From NCBI RefSeq assembly GCF_021502655.1, contig NZ_JAKFFT010000007.1, positions 186,001 through 250,000 of the forward strand: a stretch of 64,000 nucleotides of DNA, in the 5' to 3' direction. Source of the DNA: Dyadobacter sp. CY347. Its GTDB lineage: Bacteria; Bacteroidota; Bacteroidia; Cytophagales; Spirosomataceae. Both the position numbers and the translations under genes were made by a program. Position 1 is the first letter of the stretch. The number at the start of each line of letters is the position of its first letter. A model generated the notes under the pieces. The model worked only from the letters and a program-made list of their open reading frames with translations. It did no database searches and had not been told where the DNA came from. Of this stretch, positions 39,950-49,255 are shown in pieces.

Positions 39950-40549
39950 TCACTTCCCAAATGCCTTATCTAAGTCAATCACAAGATCCGGGAATATGCT
40001 GGATTGAACAGATTTGGTTGCTGGTTTCAGGCCGATAAATTCTCCTGTATCATTACGCACATACACGAAAACAGCGCATTCTACTGGTTCAACGAGCCAA
40101 TATTCGCGGACGCCAGACTCTTGATATAACTCGAACTTGTCATCCATTTCCTTTCTTGAATTCCCTGGCGACAAAATCTCAATCACTAAATCCGGTGCTC
40201 CTAAGCAGCCCCTTTCATCGAGTTTGCTTTTATCACAAACAACACAAAGATCCGGCTGAACCACTGTATAAATGTCACTGTTAGCAACTATTGATTTGCT
40301 CAAACTATGTAGCCTCACATCAAATGGCGCGCTGAAAAGATCACAAGACTGGTTACCCAAGAAGTTAAAGATTGCCCCTTGCAGCTGGGTAGAGATGCGC
40401 TGATGCGTCAAATTAGGGGCGGGCGACATCTTGAAAATTTTGCCCTTAATCAGTTCGATCCTTTCTTCAATACGCCACAGAATGTAGTCCGCATAGGTGA
40501 AAGTCCCATTCGGATCTAGCTGGCTAATATTTGTTATTAATGCTGGCAT
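39950..40549 (-). CDS. Uma2 family (DUF820) putative restriction-like nuclease
   Basis: 199 residues. The PD-(D/E)xK-like fold shows RIELIKGKIFKMSPAPNLTH at the N-terminus, PDLVIEILSPGNSRKEMDDK for the catalytic Asp, Glu and Lys region, and YQESGVREYWLVEP. Uma2 proteins are widespread, often multicopy, with unproven function. It stands alone next to a toxin-antitoxin pair. Confidence 0.85.
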   Translation of the reverse strand: MPALITNISQLDPNGTFTYADYILWRIEERIELIKGKIFKMSPAPNLTHQRISTQLQGAIFNFLGNQSCDLFSAPFDVRLHSLSKSIVANSDIYTVVQPDLCVVCDKSKLDERGCLGAPDLVIEILSPGNSRKEMDDKFELYQESGVREYWLVEPVECAVFVYVRNDTGEFIGLKPATKSVQSSIFPDLVIDLDKAFGK

Positions 40550-40616
40550 AAGTTTCGTTTCAGGTAAAGCTACAAATTTCAGATAACGAGCACAAGTCGT
40601 CAGCTAACTAGGATAA

Positions 40617-40661
40617 AAACAGAAATGGCTGCCAGTTTTGCACTAGCAGCCATTTCTGTTT
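40617..40661 (-). terminator. Intrinsic terminator after accC
   Basis: A perfect 16-bp stem (40617-40632 with 40646-40661) around a 13-base loop. On the minus strand it runs into a T-rich TTTTTATCC. Located 16 bases after the accC stop and closing the leftward fatty-acid cluster. Confidence 0.88.
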
Positions 40662-40676
40662 GAAGTATTACAGTTA

Positions 40677-42020
40677 TTACAACGTCGAAAAATCAAACGT
40701 TTCCAGATATTTCGTTGTGAAATTTCCGGATTTGAAGCCGGGGTCGTCCATTAATTTAATGTGGAATGGAATCGTTGTTTTGATGCCTTCTATGACGAAC
40801 TCCTGCAATGCGCGCTTCATGCGGGTGAGTACTTCTTCGCGTGACTGGCCGCTGACAATCAGCTTGGCAATCATGGAATCGTAATTCGGGGGAATGGTGT
40901 AGCCGCTATATACGTGGCTGTCAATCCGAACGCCGTGTCCGCCTGGGAAGTGCAAATTGGTGATCTTACCCGGAGCCGGACGGAAGTTGTTGGCCGGATC
41001 TTCTGCATTAATGCGGCACTCCATAGCGAAAAGCTTTGGCGTGTAGTTAATGCCTGAGATCGGTTCTCCCGCAGCAACTTTAATTTGTTCCTTAATGAGG
41101 TCAAAATCAGTCACTTCCTCTGTGATTGGGTGTTCAACCTGGATACGGGTGTTCATTTCCATAAAGAAGAACTCTCCGTGCTTGTCAACAAGGAATTCAA
41201 TGGTCCCTGCTCCTTCGTAACCGATCGCCTGCGCGCCTTTGATGGCGGCTGCGCCCATTCTTTCACGAAGTTCATCCGTAATGATCGGCGAAGGTGTTTC
41301 TTCAACCAATTTCTGATGACGACGCTGGATAGAGCAATCGCGTTCTGACAAATGGCAAACCTTACCGAATTGGTCTCCAATGATCTGGATCTCAATGTGA
41401 CGCGGCTCTTCTACGAATTTTTCCAGATATAATCCATCGTTGCCGAATGCTGCTGCTGATTCCGTACGGGCATCATTCCATGCTTTTTCGAATTCATCGG
41501 GCTTGTTAATGATCCGCATGCCGCGGCCACCGCCACCGGCAGTTGCTTTCACGATCACAGGATAACCGATGCCTTCTGCCAGCATTTTGCCTTGTTCAAT
41601 CGATTCCAAGAGTCCTTCTGAACCCGGAACGACCGGAACGCCGGCAGCGATCATGGTTGCTTTTGCAGTGGCTTTATCGCCCATACCATTGATCTGGGCG
41701 GCAGTTGCACCGATGAATTTAATGCCGTAATCGGCACATATTTGGGAGAATTCAGCATTTTCAGACAAAAATCCGTAACCCGGATGAATCGCATCTGCGC
41801 CGGTAACCTCGGCTGCTGAAATAATATTTTGAATGCTTAGGTAAGACAGGCGGCTTGGCGGCGGACCGATACAAACGGCTTCATCTGCGAAGCGAACGTG
41901 GAGACTATCGCGGTCGGCTGTGGAATACACGGCAACCGTTTTGATGCCCATTTCACGACAGGTCCTGATAACACGCAAGGCGATCTCGCCCCGGTTGGCA
42001 ATGAGTATCTTTTTAAACAT
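40677..42020 (-). CDS. accC: Acetyl-CoA carboxylase, biotin carboxylase subunit
   Basis: 447 residues from the ATG at 42020 ([20 protein letters not shown]); an ATG three codons up is also in frame. The ATP-grasp carboxylase shows the glycine-rich loop [12 protein letters not shown], the Lys-rich substrate region, [20 protein letters not shown] and [11 protein letters not shown]. It carboxylates biotin on AccB with bicarbonate and ATP, the first step of malonyl-CoA formation. It follows accB by 35 bases and ends at a strong terminator. Confidence 0.97.
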   Translation of the reverse strand: MFKKILIANRGEIALRVIRTCREMGIKTVAVYSTADRDSLHVRFADEAVCIGPPPSRLSYLSIQNIISAAEVTGADAIHPGYGFLSENAEFSQICADYGIKFIGATAAQINGMGDKATAKATMIAAGVPVVPGSEGLLESIEQGKMLAEGIGYPVIVKATAGGGGRGMRIINKPDEFEKAWNDARTESAAAFGNDGLYLEKFVEEPRHIEIQIIGDQFGKVCHLSERDCSIQRRHQKLVEETPSPIITDELRERMGAAAIKGAQAIGYEGAGTIEFLVDKHGEFFFMEMNTRIQVEHPITEEVTDFDLIKEQIKVAAGEPISGINYTPKLFAMECRINAEDPANNFRPAPGKITNLHFPGGHGVRIDSHVYSGYTIPPNYDSMIAKLIVSGQSREEVLTRMKRALQEFVIEGIKTTIPFHIKLMDDPGFKSGNFTTKYLETFDFSTL

Positions 42021-42055
42021 GAAAATCAATTAAGTTTTACAGATCGTCCATTGCC

Positions 42056-42541
42056 TTAAACAGGCTCTACCAGGAACAACGGCTGATCAAATTCTACCGG
42101 AGTGGCGTTTTCAACCAATACTTTTACAATTTTTCCTGAAATTTCAGACTCTATCTCGTTGAAAAGCTTCATCGCTTCGATCACACAAACCACTTTGCCA
42201 GGCTTTATTTCGTCGCCAATGTTAGCAAAAGCAGGCGTTTCAGGGCTTGAAGCGCGATAGAATGTGCCGATCATCGGCGATTTTATGGTAATCAGATTAG
42301 AAGATGCTGCTGATTCTGAGGAAACCGTAGGCTCAGAAGGAGCTGAATGCGTAACAGCTGTCGTAGGCGTTACAGGTGCGTACGAAGGTGCCGGTGCCGC
42401 TTGTGATGAAGACAATGATGCTGTTGGTGCAGAACCGTAACGCTTCACCTTTATTTTCAAATCAGTTGTTTCAATGTTCACTTCATCAAGTCCCGACTGG
42501 GCAATGAAGTCAATCAATTTTTGGATTTCTTTGGTTTCCAT
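42056..42541 (-). CDS. accB: Acetyl-CoA carboxylase biotin carboxyl carrier protein
   Basis: 161 residues. The N-terminal helix is followed by a Pro/Ala/Ser/Thr-rich flexible linker (about 35-85) and the biotinyl domain. The biotinylated Lys125 lies in the canonical CVIEAMKLFNEI. It partners with AccC and the carboxyltransferase to make malonyl-CoA. It sits between efp and accC in a leftward operon. Confidence 0.97.
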   Translation of the reverse strand: METKEIQKLIDFIAQSGLDEVNIETTDLKIKVKRYGSAPTASLSSSQAAPAPSYAPVTPTTAVTHSAPSEPTVSSESAASSNLITIKSPMIGTFYRASSPETPAFANIGDEIKPGKVVCVIEAMKLFNEIESEISGKIVKVLVENATPVEFDQPLFLVEPV

Positions 42542-42578
42542 TTAGTCAAAATTAAAACTGTGGGTGATGATCGTTGAG

Positions 42579-43145
42579 CTATGATTTTACTCTTTCTACG
42601 TAATCGTAAGTGCGGGTATCCACTTTGATCTTCTGGCCTTCTTCAATGAACAAAGGAACCATGATCCTCGCACCGGTTTCCACCTCGATCGCTTTCTTGG
42701 GGGAGTTAGCTGTATCACCTTTTAAGCCCGGCTCCGAATAAGTTACCGTAAGCTCTACAAATGGAGGCAATTCGCAAAGAAGCGCAGCGTCCGTTTCTGT
42801 GTTGATCAGGATTTCAACTTCCTGGCCTTCCTTCATCAGATCCGCATTGGTAATTAGTTTCTCATCGATCGAAACCTGGTCGAATGTCTCGGCGTTCATG
42901 AAATTGAAACCCATTTCATCCTTATAGAGAAACTGGAATTTATGTCTTTCTACACGAACCGGGATGATTCCGGCGCCGGATGAGAATGTGTTATCCAAAA
43001 CTTTGCCGGAAGTAAGGCTTTTCAGCTTGGTACGAACGAATGCATTGCCTTTTCCAGGCTTTACATGCTGAAATTCAATTACTTGAAAAAGATCGTGATT
43101 AAAGTTGATCACTAATCCGTTACGCAAATCTGCGGTAGTTGCCAT
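42579..43145 (-). CDS. efp: Elongation factor P
   Basis: 188 residues, three beta-barrel domains. EF-P relieves ribosome stalling at polyproline. The domain I loop VKPGKGNAF carries Lys32 at the position that is modified in many bacteria. The C-terminal block has DTANSPKKAIEVETGARIMV and IKVDTRTYDYVERV. It lies 27 bases after fabH and 37 bases before accB, an arrangement common in Bacteroidota. Confidence 0.97.
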   Translation of the reverse strand: MATTADLRNGLVINFNHDLFQVIEFQHVKPGKGNAFVRTKLKSLTSGKVLDNTFSSGAGIIPVRVERHKFQFLYKDEMGFNFMNAETFDQVSIDEKLITNADLMKEGQEVEILINTETDAALLCELPPFVELTVTYSEPGLKGDTANSPKKAIEVETGARIMVPLFIEEGQKIKVDTRTYDYVERVKS

Positions 43146-43172
43146 TTTAATTCAAAAATTAGTATTAATACT

Positions 43173-44168
43173 TTATTCGCCGTAGGCCCATTTCAAATAA
43201 ATGGAACCCCACGTAAATCCGCCCCCAAAGGCAGCCAGAACGAGATTATCACCTTTTTTTAATTGTGATTCATAATCCCAAAGACATAGTGGAATGGTTG
43301 CGGAGGTTGTGTTTCCATATTTCTGGATGTTCACCATTACTTTATCCATTCCCACACCCATGCGGTGCGCCGTCGCTTCAATGATCCTCCTGTTTGCCTG
43401 GTGCGGAACAAGCCACGCCACATCATCACCGCTAAGGCCATTTTTCTCCATGATCTCGGCCGAAATATCAGCCATATTGGTCACAGCAAACTTAAATACC
43501 TGAGCACCATCCTGATATACGTGATGCAAACGGGCGTCAATAGTTTCATGTGTGGGCGGGTAGCGGCTTCCTCCTGCTTTTTGGTTCAGGTAAGGATAAC
43601 CTGCGCCGTCTGATTTTATGATAGAATCAATGATCCCATTTCCTTCGGTGTCCGGTTCAAGCAAAACAGCGCCTGCGCCATCGCCGAAAAGAATGCAAGT
43701 TTTCCGGTCGGTGTAATCGACGATCGCGGACATTTTATCTGCGCCTACGATGACGATCTTTTTATATTTTCCTGTCTCAATGAACTGAGAGCCAAGGGTA
43801 AGTGCATAAACAAAACCTGAACAAGCCGCCTGAATGTCAAAGCTTCCTACATTTTTGATCCCTACCATGTCGCAAATAAGATTAGCGGTGCAGGGAAAAA
43901 TAAAGTCGGGGGTTGTCGTAGCGCAAATCAGGAGGTCAATTTCGCTGGGGAGGGTGTTGGTTTTGGCAAGCAATCCTTTCACAGCTTCGGCACCCATATG
44001 AGAACTTCCTAAACCTTCGCCTTTGAGGATATGCCTTTCTTTGATGCCGGTGCGGCTGACGATCCACTCGTCATTTGTCGCAACCATTGTTTCAAGTTCG
44101 GCATTTGTCAAAATATAATCAGGCACATACCCTTGTATTCCTGTTATAGAGGCTTTTATATGGGTCAT
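43173..44168 (-). CDS. fabH: Beta-ketoacyl-ACP synthase III
   Basis: 331 residues, thiolase fold. The catalytic triad is visible as Cys116 in [13 protein letters not shown], His in [12 protein letters not shown] and Asn in [11 protein letters not shown]. It condenses acetyl-CoA or a branched primer with malonyl-ACP to start fatty acid synthesis. It follows plsX by 88 bases. That gap contains a small inverted repeat, CTATTC with GAATAG near 44180-44200. Confidence 0.96.
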   Translation of the reverse strand: MTHIKASITGIQGYVPDYILTNAELETMVATNDEWIVSRTGIKERHILKGEGLGSSHMGAEAVKGLLAKTNTLPSEIDLLICATTTPDFIFPCTANLICDMVGIKNVGSFDIQAACSGFVYALTLGSQFIETGKYKKIVIVGADKMSAIVDYTDRKTCILFGDGAGAVLLEPDTEGNGIIDSIIKSDGAGYPYLNQKAGGSRYPPTHETIDARLHHVYQDGAQVFKFAVTNMADISAEIMEKNGLSGDDVAWLVPHQANRRIIEATAHRMGVGMDKVMVNIQKYGNTTSATIPLCLWDYESQLKKGDNLVLAAFGGGFTWGSIYLKWAYGE

Positions 44169-44256
44169 GATAAATTTAACTATTCAAAATCCGAATAGGT
44201 TTTTGTAAAAAAGAACAGAATCAATTTATTCATTTCGTGGTTGTCAGCAATGGAAA

Positions 44257-45195
44257 TTAATTCAATGCCTGCGCTATATGCAAATATGCTTTTGACTTAA
44301 CCTGTTTATAAGCCCAGCCGATCATATTTTTTATTGCCAGCGGAGATGATATCCCATGAGCGATCATGACATTTCCGTTTACTCCGATGATGGAACTTCC
44401 GCCAATGGATTCATAGTTGGTCTTGTCTATGAATTCATCACTGAAGCCTCTTTCTTTTGAAATTTCATACAGCGACTCGCCCAATTTGAACAAAATATTG
44501 CCTGTAAAGCCATCTGTTACAATTACGTCAGCTTTATTGGTAAAGAGGTCTTTACCTTCAATATTTCCTATAAAGTTTATTCGCTTGTTTTGTTTGAGCA
44601 GGGGATAAGTGGCCTGAGAAGTAAGAGAACCTTTTTGTTCCTCTTCCCCTATGTTCATAAGGGCCACCCGGGGCTTTTCTATCTGAAATGTATATTGGGC
44701 AAAAATAGAGCCTATTTCTCCAAATTGCGCAAGCACCTCTGGCTTGCAGTCGGCATTAGCGCCAATATCCAGCATAATCGAATATCCGCCACCAACCTGT
44801 GGCACAAATCCTGCAATAGCTGGTCTTATAATTCCTTCGATCGCCTTAATGCTAAAAAGCGCTCCTACGTGCATAGCTCCGGTGTTGCCGGCACTACAAA
44901 ATATGTCGACTTCTTTTTCTTTCAGAAGCTTGAAACCGATGCCGATGCTGGAATTCGGTTTTTGAGAAAGGGCTTTGGTTGGATGTTCCCCCATCTCAAT
45001 AACATCTTCTGCGTGAACGACGTCAACATTAGTAGGAGTGAAATTGTTTTGGTTAAAAATGTCCCAAATTACACTTTCACGGCCAATTAAAACGATTCTC
45101 GCCTCGGATGGTAGTTCAGAAGCGGCCTGAATAACCCCTTCAACAATTGCCTGTGGAGCCAAATCTCCCCCCATGGCATCTACCGCAATTTTCAT
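44257..45195 (-). CDS. plsX: Phosphate acyltransferase PlsX
   Basis: 312 residues. It converts acyl-ACP to acyl-phosphate, the first step of phospholipid synthesis via PlsY. Diagnostic blocks: MKIAVDAMGGDLAPQAIVEG, SAGNTGAMHVGALF, VALMNIGEEEQKG, DVIVTDGFTGNILFK and VMIAHGISSPLAIKNMI. A TAAATTTA element near 45240 on the minus strand may be its promoter, because an intrinsic terminator separates it from rpmF upstream. Confidence 0.97.
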   Translation of the reverse strand: MKIAVDAMGGDLAPQAIVEGVIQAASELPSEARIVLIGRESVIWDIFNQNNFTPTNVDVVHAEDVIEMGEHPTKALSQKPNSSIGIGFKLLKEKEVDIFCSAGNTGAMHVGALFSIKAIEGIIRPAIAGFVPQVGGGYSIMLDIGANADCKPEVLAQFGEIGSIFAQYTFQIEKPRVALMNIGEEEQKGSLTSQATYPLLKQNKRINFIGNIEGKDLFTNKADVIVTDGFTGNILFKLGESLYEISKERGFSDEFIDKTNYESIGGSSIIGVNGNVMIAHGISSPLAIKNMIGWAYKQVKSKAYLHIAQALN

Positions 45196-45262
45196 TTACA
45201 CGCTGTTATTTTAGACTAATAAGTTAGAAATCGAAGGTGTAAATTTAGCAGATGTGCCGTAG

Positions 45263-45306
45263 TAAAAAAGAATTTCGCAACAACTTTTATACGGCTGCTG
45301 CGAAAT
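45263..45306 (-). terminator. Intrinsic terminator or attenuator between rpmF and plsX
   Basis: An 11-bp stem with one G-U pair (45272-45282 with 45296-45306). It is followed on the minus strand by a TCTTTTTT tract (45263-45271). It lies 22 bases after the rpmF stop. Confidence 0.82.
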
Positions 45307-45327
45307 CAGTATACTCATCGACTGAAA

Positions 45328-45522
45328 CTAGACTGTTTTTGAATAGTTTTCAACTACAACTTTACCTCTATAAACCAAGTTGCCTTCGTGAACGTGTGCA
45401 CGGTGGAATTGGTGAATTTCTCCTGTCGAAGAATCAGTGCCTAATTGTTTTCCTGTAAGGAAATCATGTGCTCTGCGCGAATCGCGACGGCTTGTGGAAT
45501 GTCTCCGCTTAGGATGTGCCAT
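45328..45522 (-). CDS. rpmF: Ribosomal protein bL32
   Basis: 64 residues, highly basic. MAHPKRRHSTSRRDSRRAHD is the typical L32 start, followed by a short conserved FHRAHVHEGNLVYRGKVVV-like end. No cysteines, so this is the zinc-free form. It is part of the 50S subunit, and the yceD-rpmF-plsX-fabH order is the classic arrangement. Confidence 0.96.
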   Translation of the reverse strand: MAHPKRRHSTSRRDSRRAHDFLTGKQLGTDSSTGEIHQFHRAHVHEGNLVYRGKVVVENYSKTV

Positions 45523-45562
45523 GATGCTTTATGTTCTGTATGTTTTGTTTTTGGTTTATTAT

Positions 45563-45615
45563 CCGTCGGTTGAAACCGTCGGTCATTTAATTTTTCCGTT
45601 GGCTTAAGCCAACGG
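45563..45615. repeat. Pair of palindromic elements between yceD and rpmF
   Basis: CCGTTGGCTTAAGCCAACGG at 45596-45615 is a perfect 20-base palindrome. A related imperfect one, CCGTCGGTTGAAACCGTCGG, is at 45563-45582. Their layout (C/G-rich arms meeting at an AA- or TT-centred core) resembles the palindromes in the 52.8-53.2 kb array, suggesting one family of REP-like elements. Confidence 0.6.
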
Positions 45616-45628
45616 GTATTGGGTATCG

Positions 45629-46192
45629 TTATTCGCCCTTCAGCTTTTTTAATGCTTCCCAGCGGGGGTCTATTTTTTCTTCTTCTTCTGTTTCGTCACG
45701 TTCCGCGGCTTCTGATGAATAAACCAAAATGCCGTCGGCTTCATCTAGCGGATCAATTTCCTCCTCTTCGCCACGCAGGTCAGGATGGATCTTTTTGACA
45801 GGAAGCGCTAATGCTATGAAGTCAAAAATGTAACGGGCAATGTTGATCCTGTTCGTATTGCGGTTTATGATCTCAATCTCGTCCGTCAGCTCCTCATTAT
45901 GATCGCCAAACTTTAAAATAATGCGATCATCCTGTTCAATTGGTTCCTCAAACGGTTCCAGGCTACGGTCACAAGTCAGCGTTACGCTTCCAACTGTGTG
46001 AAAATTAAGCTGGATCATAGTGGCCGACTTGTTGAGCACAACATGCGTTTTGAAATGGCCAAACTCGATCAGATCCTGTTCAAGTTCCTGGAAAAATGCA
46101 TCTCCCGACTCCATTTCATAGGCATACTGTTTGTCTTCCAAACCGTAAATGTCTATGTTGTATTTACTTAGCTCTTTCACTTTTTCTGTCAA
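45629..46192 (-). CDS. DUF177 (YceD-like) protein
   Basis: 187 residues, acidic, cytoplasmic. VTLTCDRSLEPFEEPIEQDD is the conserved YceD/DUF177 block, and the long Glu/Asp-rich C-terminal part includes LRGEEEEIDPLDEADG. Homologues upstream of rpmF are linked to 23S rRNA accumulation. It heads the leftward rpmF/fatty-acid cluster. Confidence 0.85.
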   Translation of the reverse strand: MTEKVKELSKYNIDIYGLEDKQYAYEMESGDAFFQELEQDLIEFGHFKTHVVLNKSATMIQLNFHTVGSVTLTCDRSLEPFEEPIEQDDRIILKFGDHNEELTDEIEIINRNTNRINIARYIFDFIALALPVKKIHPDLRGEEEEIDPLDEADGILVYSSEAAERDETEEEEKIDPRWEALKKLKGE

Positions 46193-46254
46193 AAGGACTG
46201 CAAAGGTAATGTCTTTCGATTTAATAAAAAAACTATGGCTAAATTTTATTGCCG

Positions 46255-46887
46255 TCAGATCTTGCGCGCCGGATTGCCGAAATAAGTGGCTTTTGCCGGC
46301 ACATTTTCAACCACAACCGATCCGGCGCCGATCCGTGCATTCTTGCCTATTTCAATCCCAGCCACGATTATCGCCCCGGAACCAATGAAAACGCCATCGC
46401 CAATCTTCGCGCGGTCGTTAATGATCGCTCCCGCACCGATCGTCACATAATCACCGACCTGCACCCACGTATCCACAACTGCGGCCGTCTGCACCAGGCA
46501 ATGCTGCCCGATTTTTGACTTCGCGCCTACCGTAACGCGCGCGCCGATCAGGTTACCATGCCCTATTGTGGCCATTTCGGAGATCAATGCGCTGTCGTGG
46601 ATCGCATTGATCGGCATTGTTTTGTATTCTTCGGTTAGTGTTTCCACGAGGCGTTCGCGTACCGAGCGCTCGCCAATGGCTACAAATGCTTCACATTTAC
46701 TGCCAAGAATGCTCAGAAACCCGGTGTCGTCCGTATTTCCAAGCACACTCACATCCCCAAATTCCTTGCCGTGCAGCTCCTTATGATCGTCCAGCAATCC
46801 ATAAACGAGCACATTATTTCTTTTAAATATATCCAATGCCTGAACGCCCAAGTCGCCGGCACCAAAAATCAAAACGGGATTTTCCAT
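46255..46887 (-). CDS. Sugar O-/N-acetyltransferase of the NeuD/PglD type
   Basis: 210 residues. The N-terminal PglD-like Rossmann domain (PVLIFGAGDLGVQALDIF) is followed by a left-handed beta-helix of hexapeptide repeats (IGHGNLIGARVTVGAKSKIG, IGDGVFIGSGAIIVAG, IGKNARIGAGSVVVENVPA) ending in YFGNPARKI. Members acetylate amino-sugars or sialic-acid-like sugars with acetyl-CoA. No glycan cluster surrounds it, so the substrate is open. It stands 62 bases upstream of yceD, in the same direction. Confidence 0.85.
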   Translation of the reverse strand: MENPVLIFGAGDLGVQALDIFKRNNVLVYGLLDDHKELHGKEFGDVSVLGNTDDTGFLSILGSKCEAFVAIGERSVRERLVETLTEEYKTMPINAIHDSALISEMATIGHGNLIGARVTVGAKSKIGQHCLVQTAAVVDTWVQVGDYVTIGAGAIINDRAKIGDGVFIGSGAIIVAGIEIGKNARIGAGSVVVENVPAKATYFGNPARKI

Positions 46888-46942
46888 AGTAGTAGGTTAT
46901 TAAAATGCAGCATGCCGGATAGCAAGCTTACTTATTGGTGGT

Positions 46943-46975
46943 AAAAAATCAAACCACTGCGGTGACACAGTGGTT
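46943..46975 (-). terminator. Intrinsic terminator after the 47.0-kb barrel gene
   Basis: AACCACTG at 46952-46959 pairs with CAGTGGTT at 46968-46975. On the minus strand it is followed by TGATTTTTTACC. Located 28 bases after the stop at 47003. Confidence 0.78.
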
Positions 46976-47002
46976 CATTATGTATGGTATAATTAGGAAT
47001 CC

Positions 47003-47650
47003 CTAAAGGAATGTTACCCGGAAAACGAACGGGCTGCCGTAAGGCGAAAGGTTCTGGCCGCTGTATTTATCAATCTGATTATTGTAGTTCAAATTAAATA
47101 AGGCTGTGAAATGTACAGCTTTGATAAACCGGCCGCCGGTGGGCTGTGAGTAGGCTGCGCCAACAAGTGGCGAGGTCAGCCACTGCCGCTTTTGGTAAGA
47201 ACCTTCTACATTCAGCACTTCAGCTTCTGCAATAATATTGACCACCGGAACAACCGAATACATCAAGAAGGCTCGCCCACCATAATAAAGCGTATTGATA
47301 TCATAATATTTGTATCTGAAATACATCCCGGTCACACCCACGCCGCCAACGAGTTTTTCTGTAAGCTCGTAACCCGCCATGGGAGACAGGTTGATGTTGG
47401 TAACCGTTCCCAGGCTTAGCCCAAAACTGCCCCCCAATCTTAATCTGTCAATAAATGGACGGTCTTTGAATTCGGCTAATGGTTTTTTTTCAACCATCTG
47501 TTTCTGTTCAACGGGCGGTCTTTCCACCTCTTCCACATTCTCTTTCCGCAATGAGTCAGGCCGGTAATATTCGTCATCTTGGGCCATTAATGTTGGACTG
47601 ATTAAAATACCAAACAGGACCGTGCATAGGAGGAGGATTTTACTTTTCAT
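47003..47650 (-). CDS. Outer-membrane beta-barrel protein, unknown function
   Basis: 215 residues from the ATG at 47650, which starts a clear signal peptide (KSKILLLCTVLFGILISPTL, cut after MAQ); the frame also extends 28 codons upstream without signal character. A charged Pro/Glu-rich linker (VEEVERPPVEQKQ) is followed by about eight beta strands with aromatic girdles (LRLGGSFGLSLGTVTNINLS, VTGMYFRYKYYDINTLYYGG) and a terminal Phe-containing strand (PFVFRVTFL). Conserved type in Cytophagales. Divergent from the M61 peptidase. Confidence 0.75.
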   Translation of the reverse strand: MKSKILLLCTVLFGILISPTLMAQDDEYYRPDSLRKENVEEVERPPVEQKQMVEKKPLAEFKDRPFIDRLRLGGSFGLSLGTVTNINLSPMAGYELTEKLVGGVGVTGMYFRYKYYDINTLYYGGRAFLMYSVVPVVNIIAEAEVLNVEGSYQKRQWLTSPLVGAAYSQPTGGRFIKAVHFTALFNLNYNNQIDKYSGQNLSPYGSPFVFRVTFL

Positions 47651-47758
47651 CTTAAAATCGTTTATTTTATAATATTGTAACTGGTAACGTAGAAATCCCG
47701 GATTTTGGTTTACGCCTAAACTAGTGCTACCCACTCCTCAAATTACCTTTCTTTATCT

Positions 47759-49240
47759 ATGCATTATAATATTTACGTATCCGATCCGCAGTCCCACTTA
47801 ATCAACATTACTTACACGATACCTGAAATTGATGCAGAGGTTATCGAAATTCAGTTGCCTGCGTGGAGGCCCGGACGATACGAAATACAAAATTTCGCCA
47901 AAAATATTCAATTTATTGAAGCGATCTCAGCGACCGATCAGAAACTCTCTATTCATAAGGTAACGAAAGACCGCTGGCAGGTTGCAACGGCCGGTGAAAA
48001 AGAGGTCAGGATTCGCTATACGTTCTATGCAGCCATTCAAAATGCGGGCAGCAGTTATGTGGATGAGGAGTTGTGGTATCTCAATTTTATCAATTTCTGC
48101 ATGTATACCGAGGGGCGCATTGGTGAACCATACACGATCCACCTGGAACTGCCGGAAGGTTACCAGATTGCTTGCGGATTACCGTCAGAGGGAAATGTTT
48201 TAAAGGCAAAGGATTTTTATCAACTGGTAGACAGCCCGCTACTGGCTTCTGAGAGTTTGCAAAGACGGCATTATCAGGCGCGTGGCGTGGAATTCAATAT
48301 CTGGATGCATGGAAATTTGCAGCCAAACTGGCGCAGAATCGTCCGTGACTTCCGCCGTTTCTCCCGTGAGCAGATCATTACAATGGGCGAGTTTCCTGAA
48401 AATGACTATCATTTCCTCAATCTGATCCTGCCCACTGCATTTTATCACGGCGTTGAACATCATAACTCGACCATGATCGTTCTAGGGCCGGACGATGAAG
48501 GAGAAGGACTTTATTCGGATTTGCTGGGCGTGAGTTCGCACGAATTGTTTCATGCCTGGAACATTATACGCATCCGGCCGGCAGAATTGCTGCCTTATGA
48601 TTTTACCAAAGAAAACTATTTCCGCACCTGCTTCGTCGCAGAGGGTTGTACGACTTACTATGGCGATCTTTTCCTGAAACGCGCCGATGTTTTCACGGAT
48701 GAAAATTACATTAAGGAATTGCAGGTTTATATGAAAAGGCATTTCGAAAGCAGCTCCCACGCCACCCAGTCGCTGGCAGACTCGTCTTTTGATCTTTGGC
48801 TGGACGGCTACGAAAAAGGAATCCCTAACCGAAAAGTATCCGTTTACCACAAAGGAGCATTGGCGGCGCTAATACTCGATCTGTATTTAAGGAAGAAAAC
48901 TGATCATGGGCAGTCGCTGGATACGGTGATGCAACTGCTATGGAAGCGTTTTGGAAAACCTTTTATCGGATATACATTACAGGATTACATTGATATCGTC
49001 GAGGAAGTTGCCGGCGAACCGCTTGAATGGTATTGGCATGACTGCATCTTCACAAGCACGCCGCTTGAAGCACGATTAAATGAAGCGCTTGCTTTTGTAG
49101 GCTTACAAATGTCGACGTTCAGTAACGGCAACATTCAATTAAATGTGATGGACAATTTTAAAGCCAAGCTTCAACGTGACAAATGGCTTGAAACCGTGGA
49201 GCCGTTAACGCAGGATGAGCTGGAAGAGGAAGAAGAATAA
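47759..49240 (+). CDS. M61-family metallopeptidase (glycyl aminopeptidase-like) without PDZ domain
   Basis: 493 residues. The N-terminal beta-sandwich (IQLPAWRPGRYEIQNFAKNI) is followed by a gluzincin catalytic domain with zinc motif HELFHAWN and the downstream Glu in FVAEGCTTYYGDL. Family members usually run to about 600 residues with a C-terminal PDZ domain; here only a short remnant-like end and a poly-Glu tail follow the catalytic domain. No signal peptide is evident, so it is probably cytoplasmic. Convergent with the epimerase gene. Confidence 0.9.
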   Translation: MHYNIYVSDPQSHLINITYTIPEIDAEVIEIQLPAWRPGRYEIQNFAKNIQFIEAISATDQKLSIHKVTKDRWQVATAGEKEVRIRYTFYAAIQNAGSSYVDEELWYLNFINFCMYTEGRIGEPYTIHLELPEGYQIACGLPSEGNVLKAKDFYQLVDSPLLASESLQRRHYQARGVEFNIWMHGNLQPNWRRIVRDFRRFSREQIITMGEFPENDYHFLNLILPTAFYHGVEHHNSTMIVLGPDDEGEGLYSDLLGVSSHELFHAWNIIRIRPAELLPYDFTKENYFRTCFVAEGCTTYYGDLFLKRADVFTDENYIKELQVYMKRHFESSSHATQSLADSSFDLWLDGYEKGIPNRKVSVYHKGALAALILDLYLRKKTDHGQSLDTVMQLLWKRFGKPFIGYTLQDYIDIVEEVAGEPLEWYWHDCIFTSTPLEARLNEALAFVGLQMSTFSNGNIQLNVMDNFKAKLQRDKWLETVEPLTQDELEEEEE

Positions 49241-49255
49241 TGCCCTGACGGAAGA

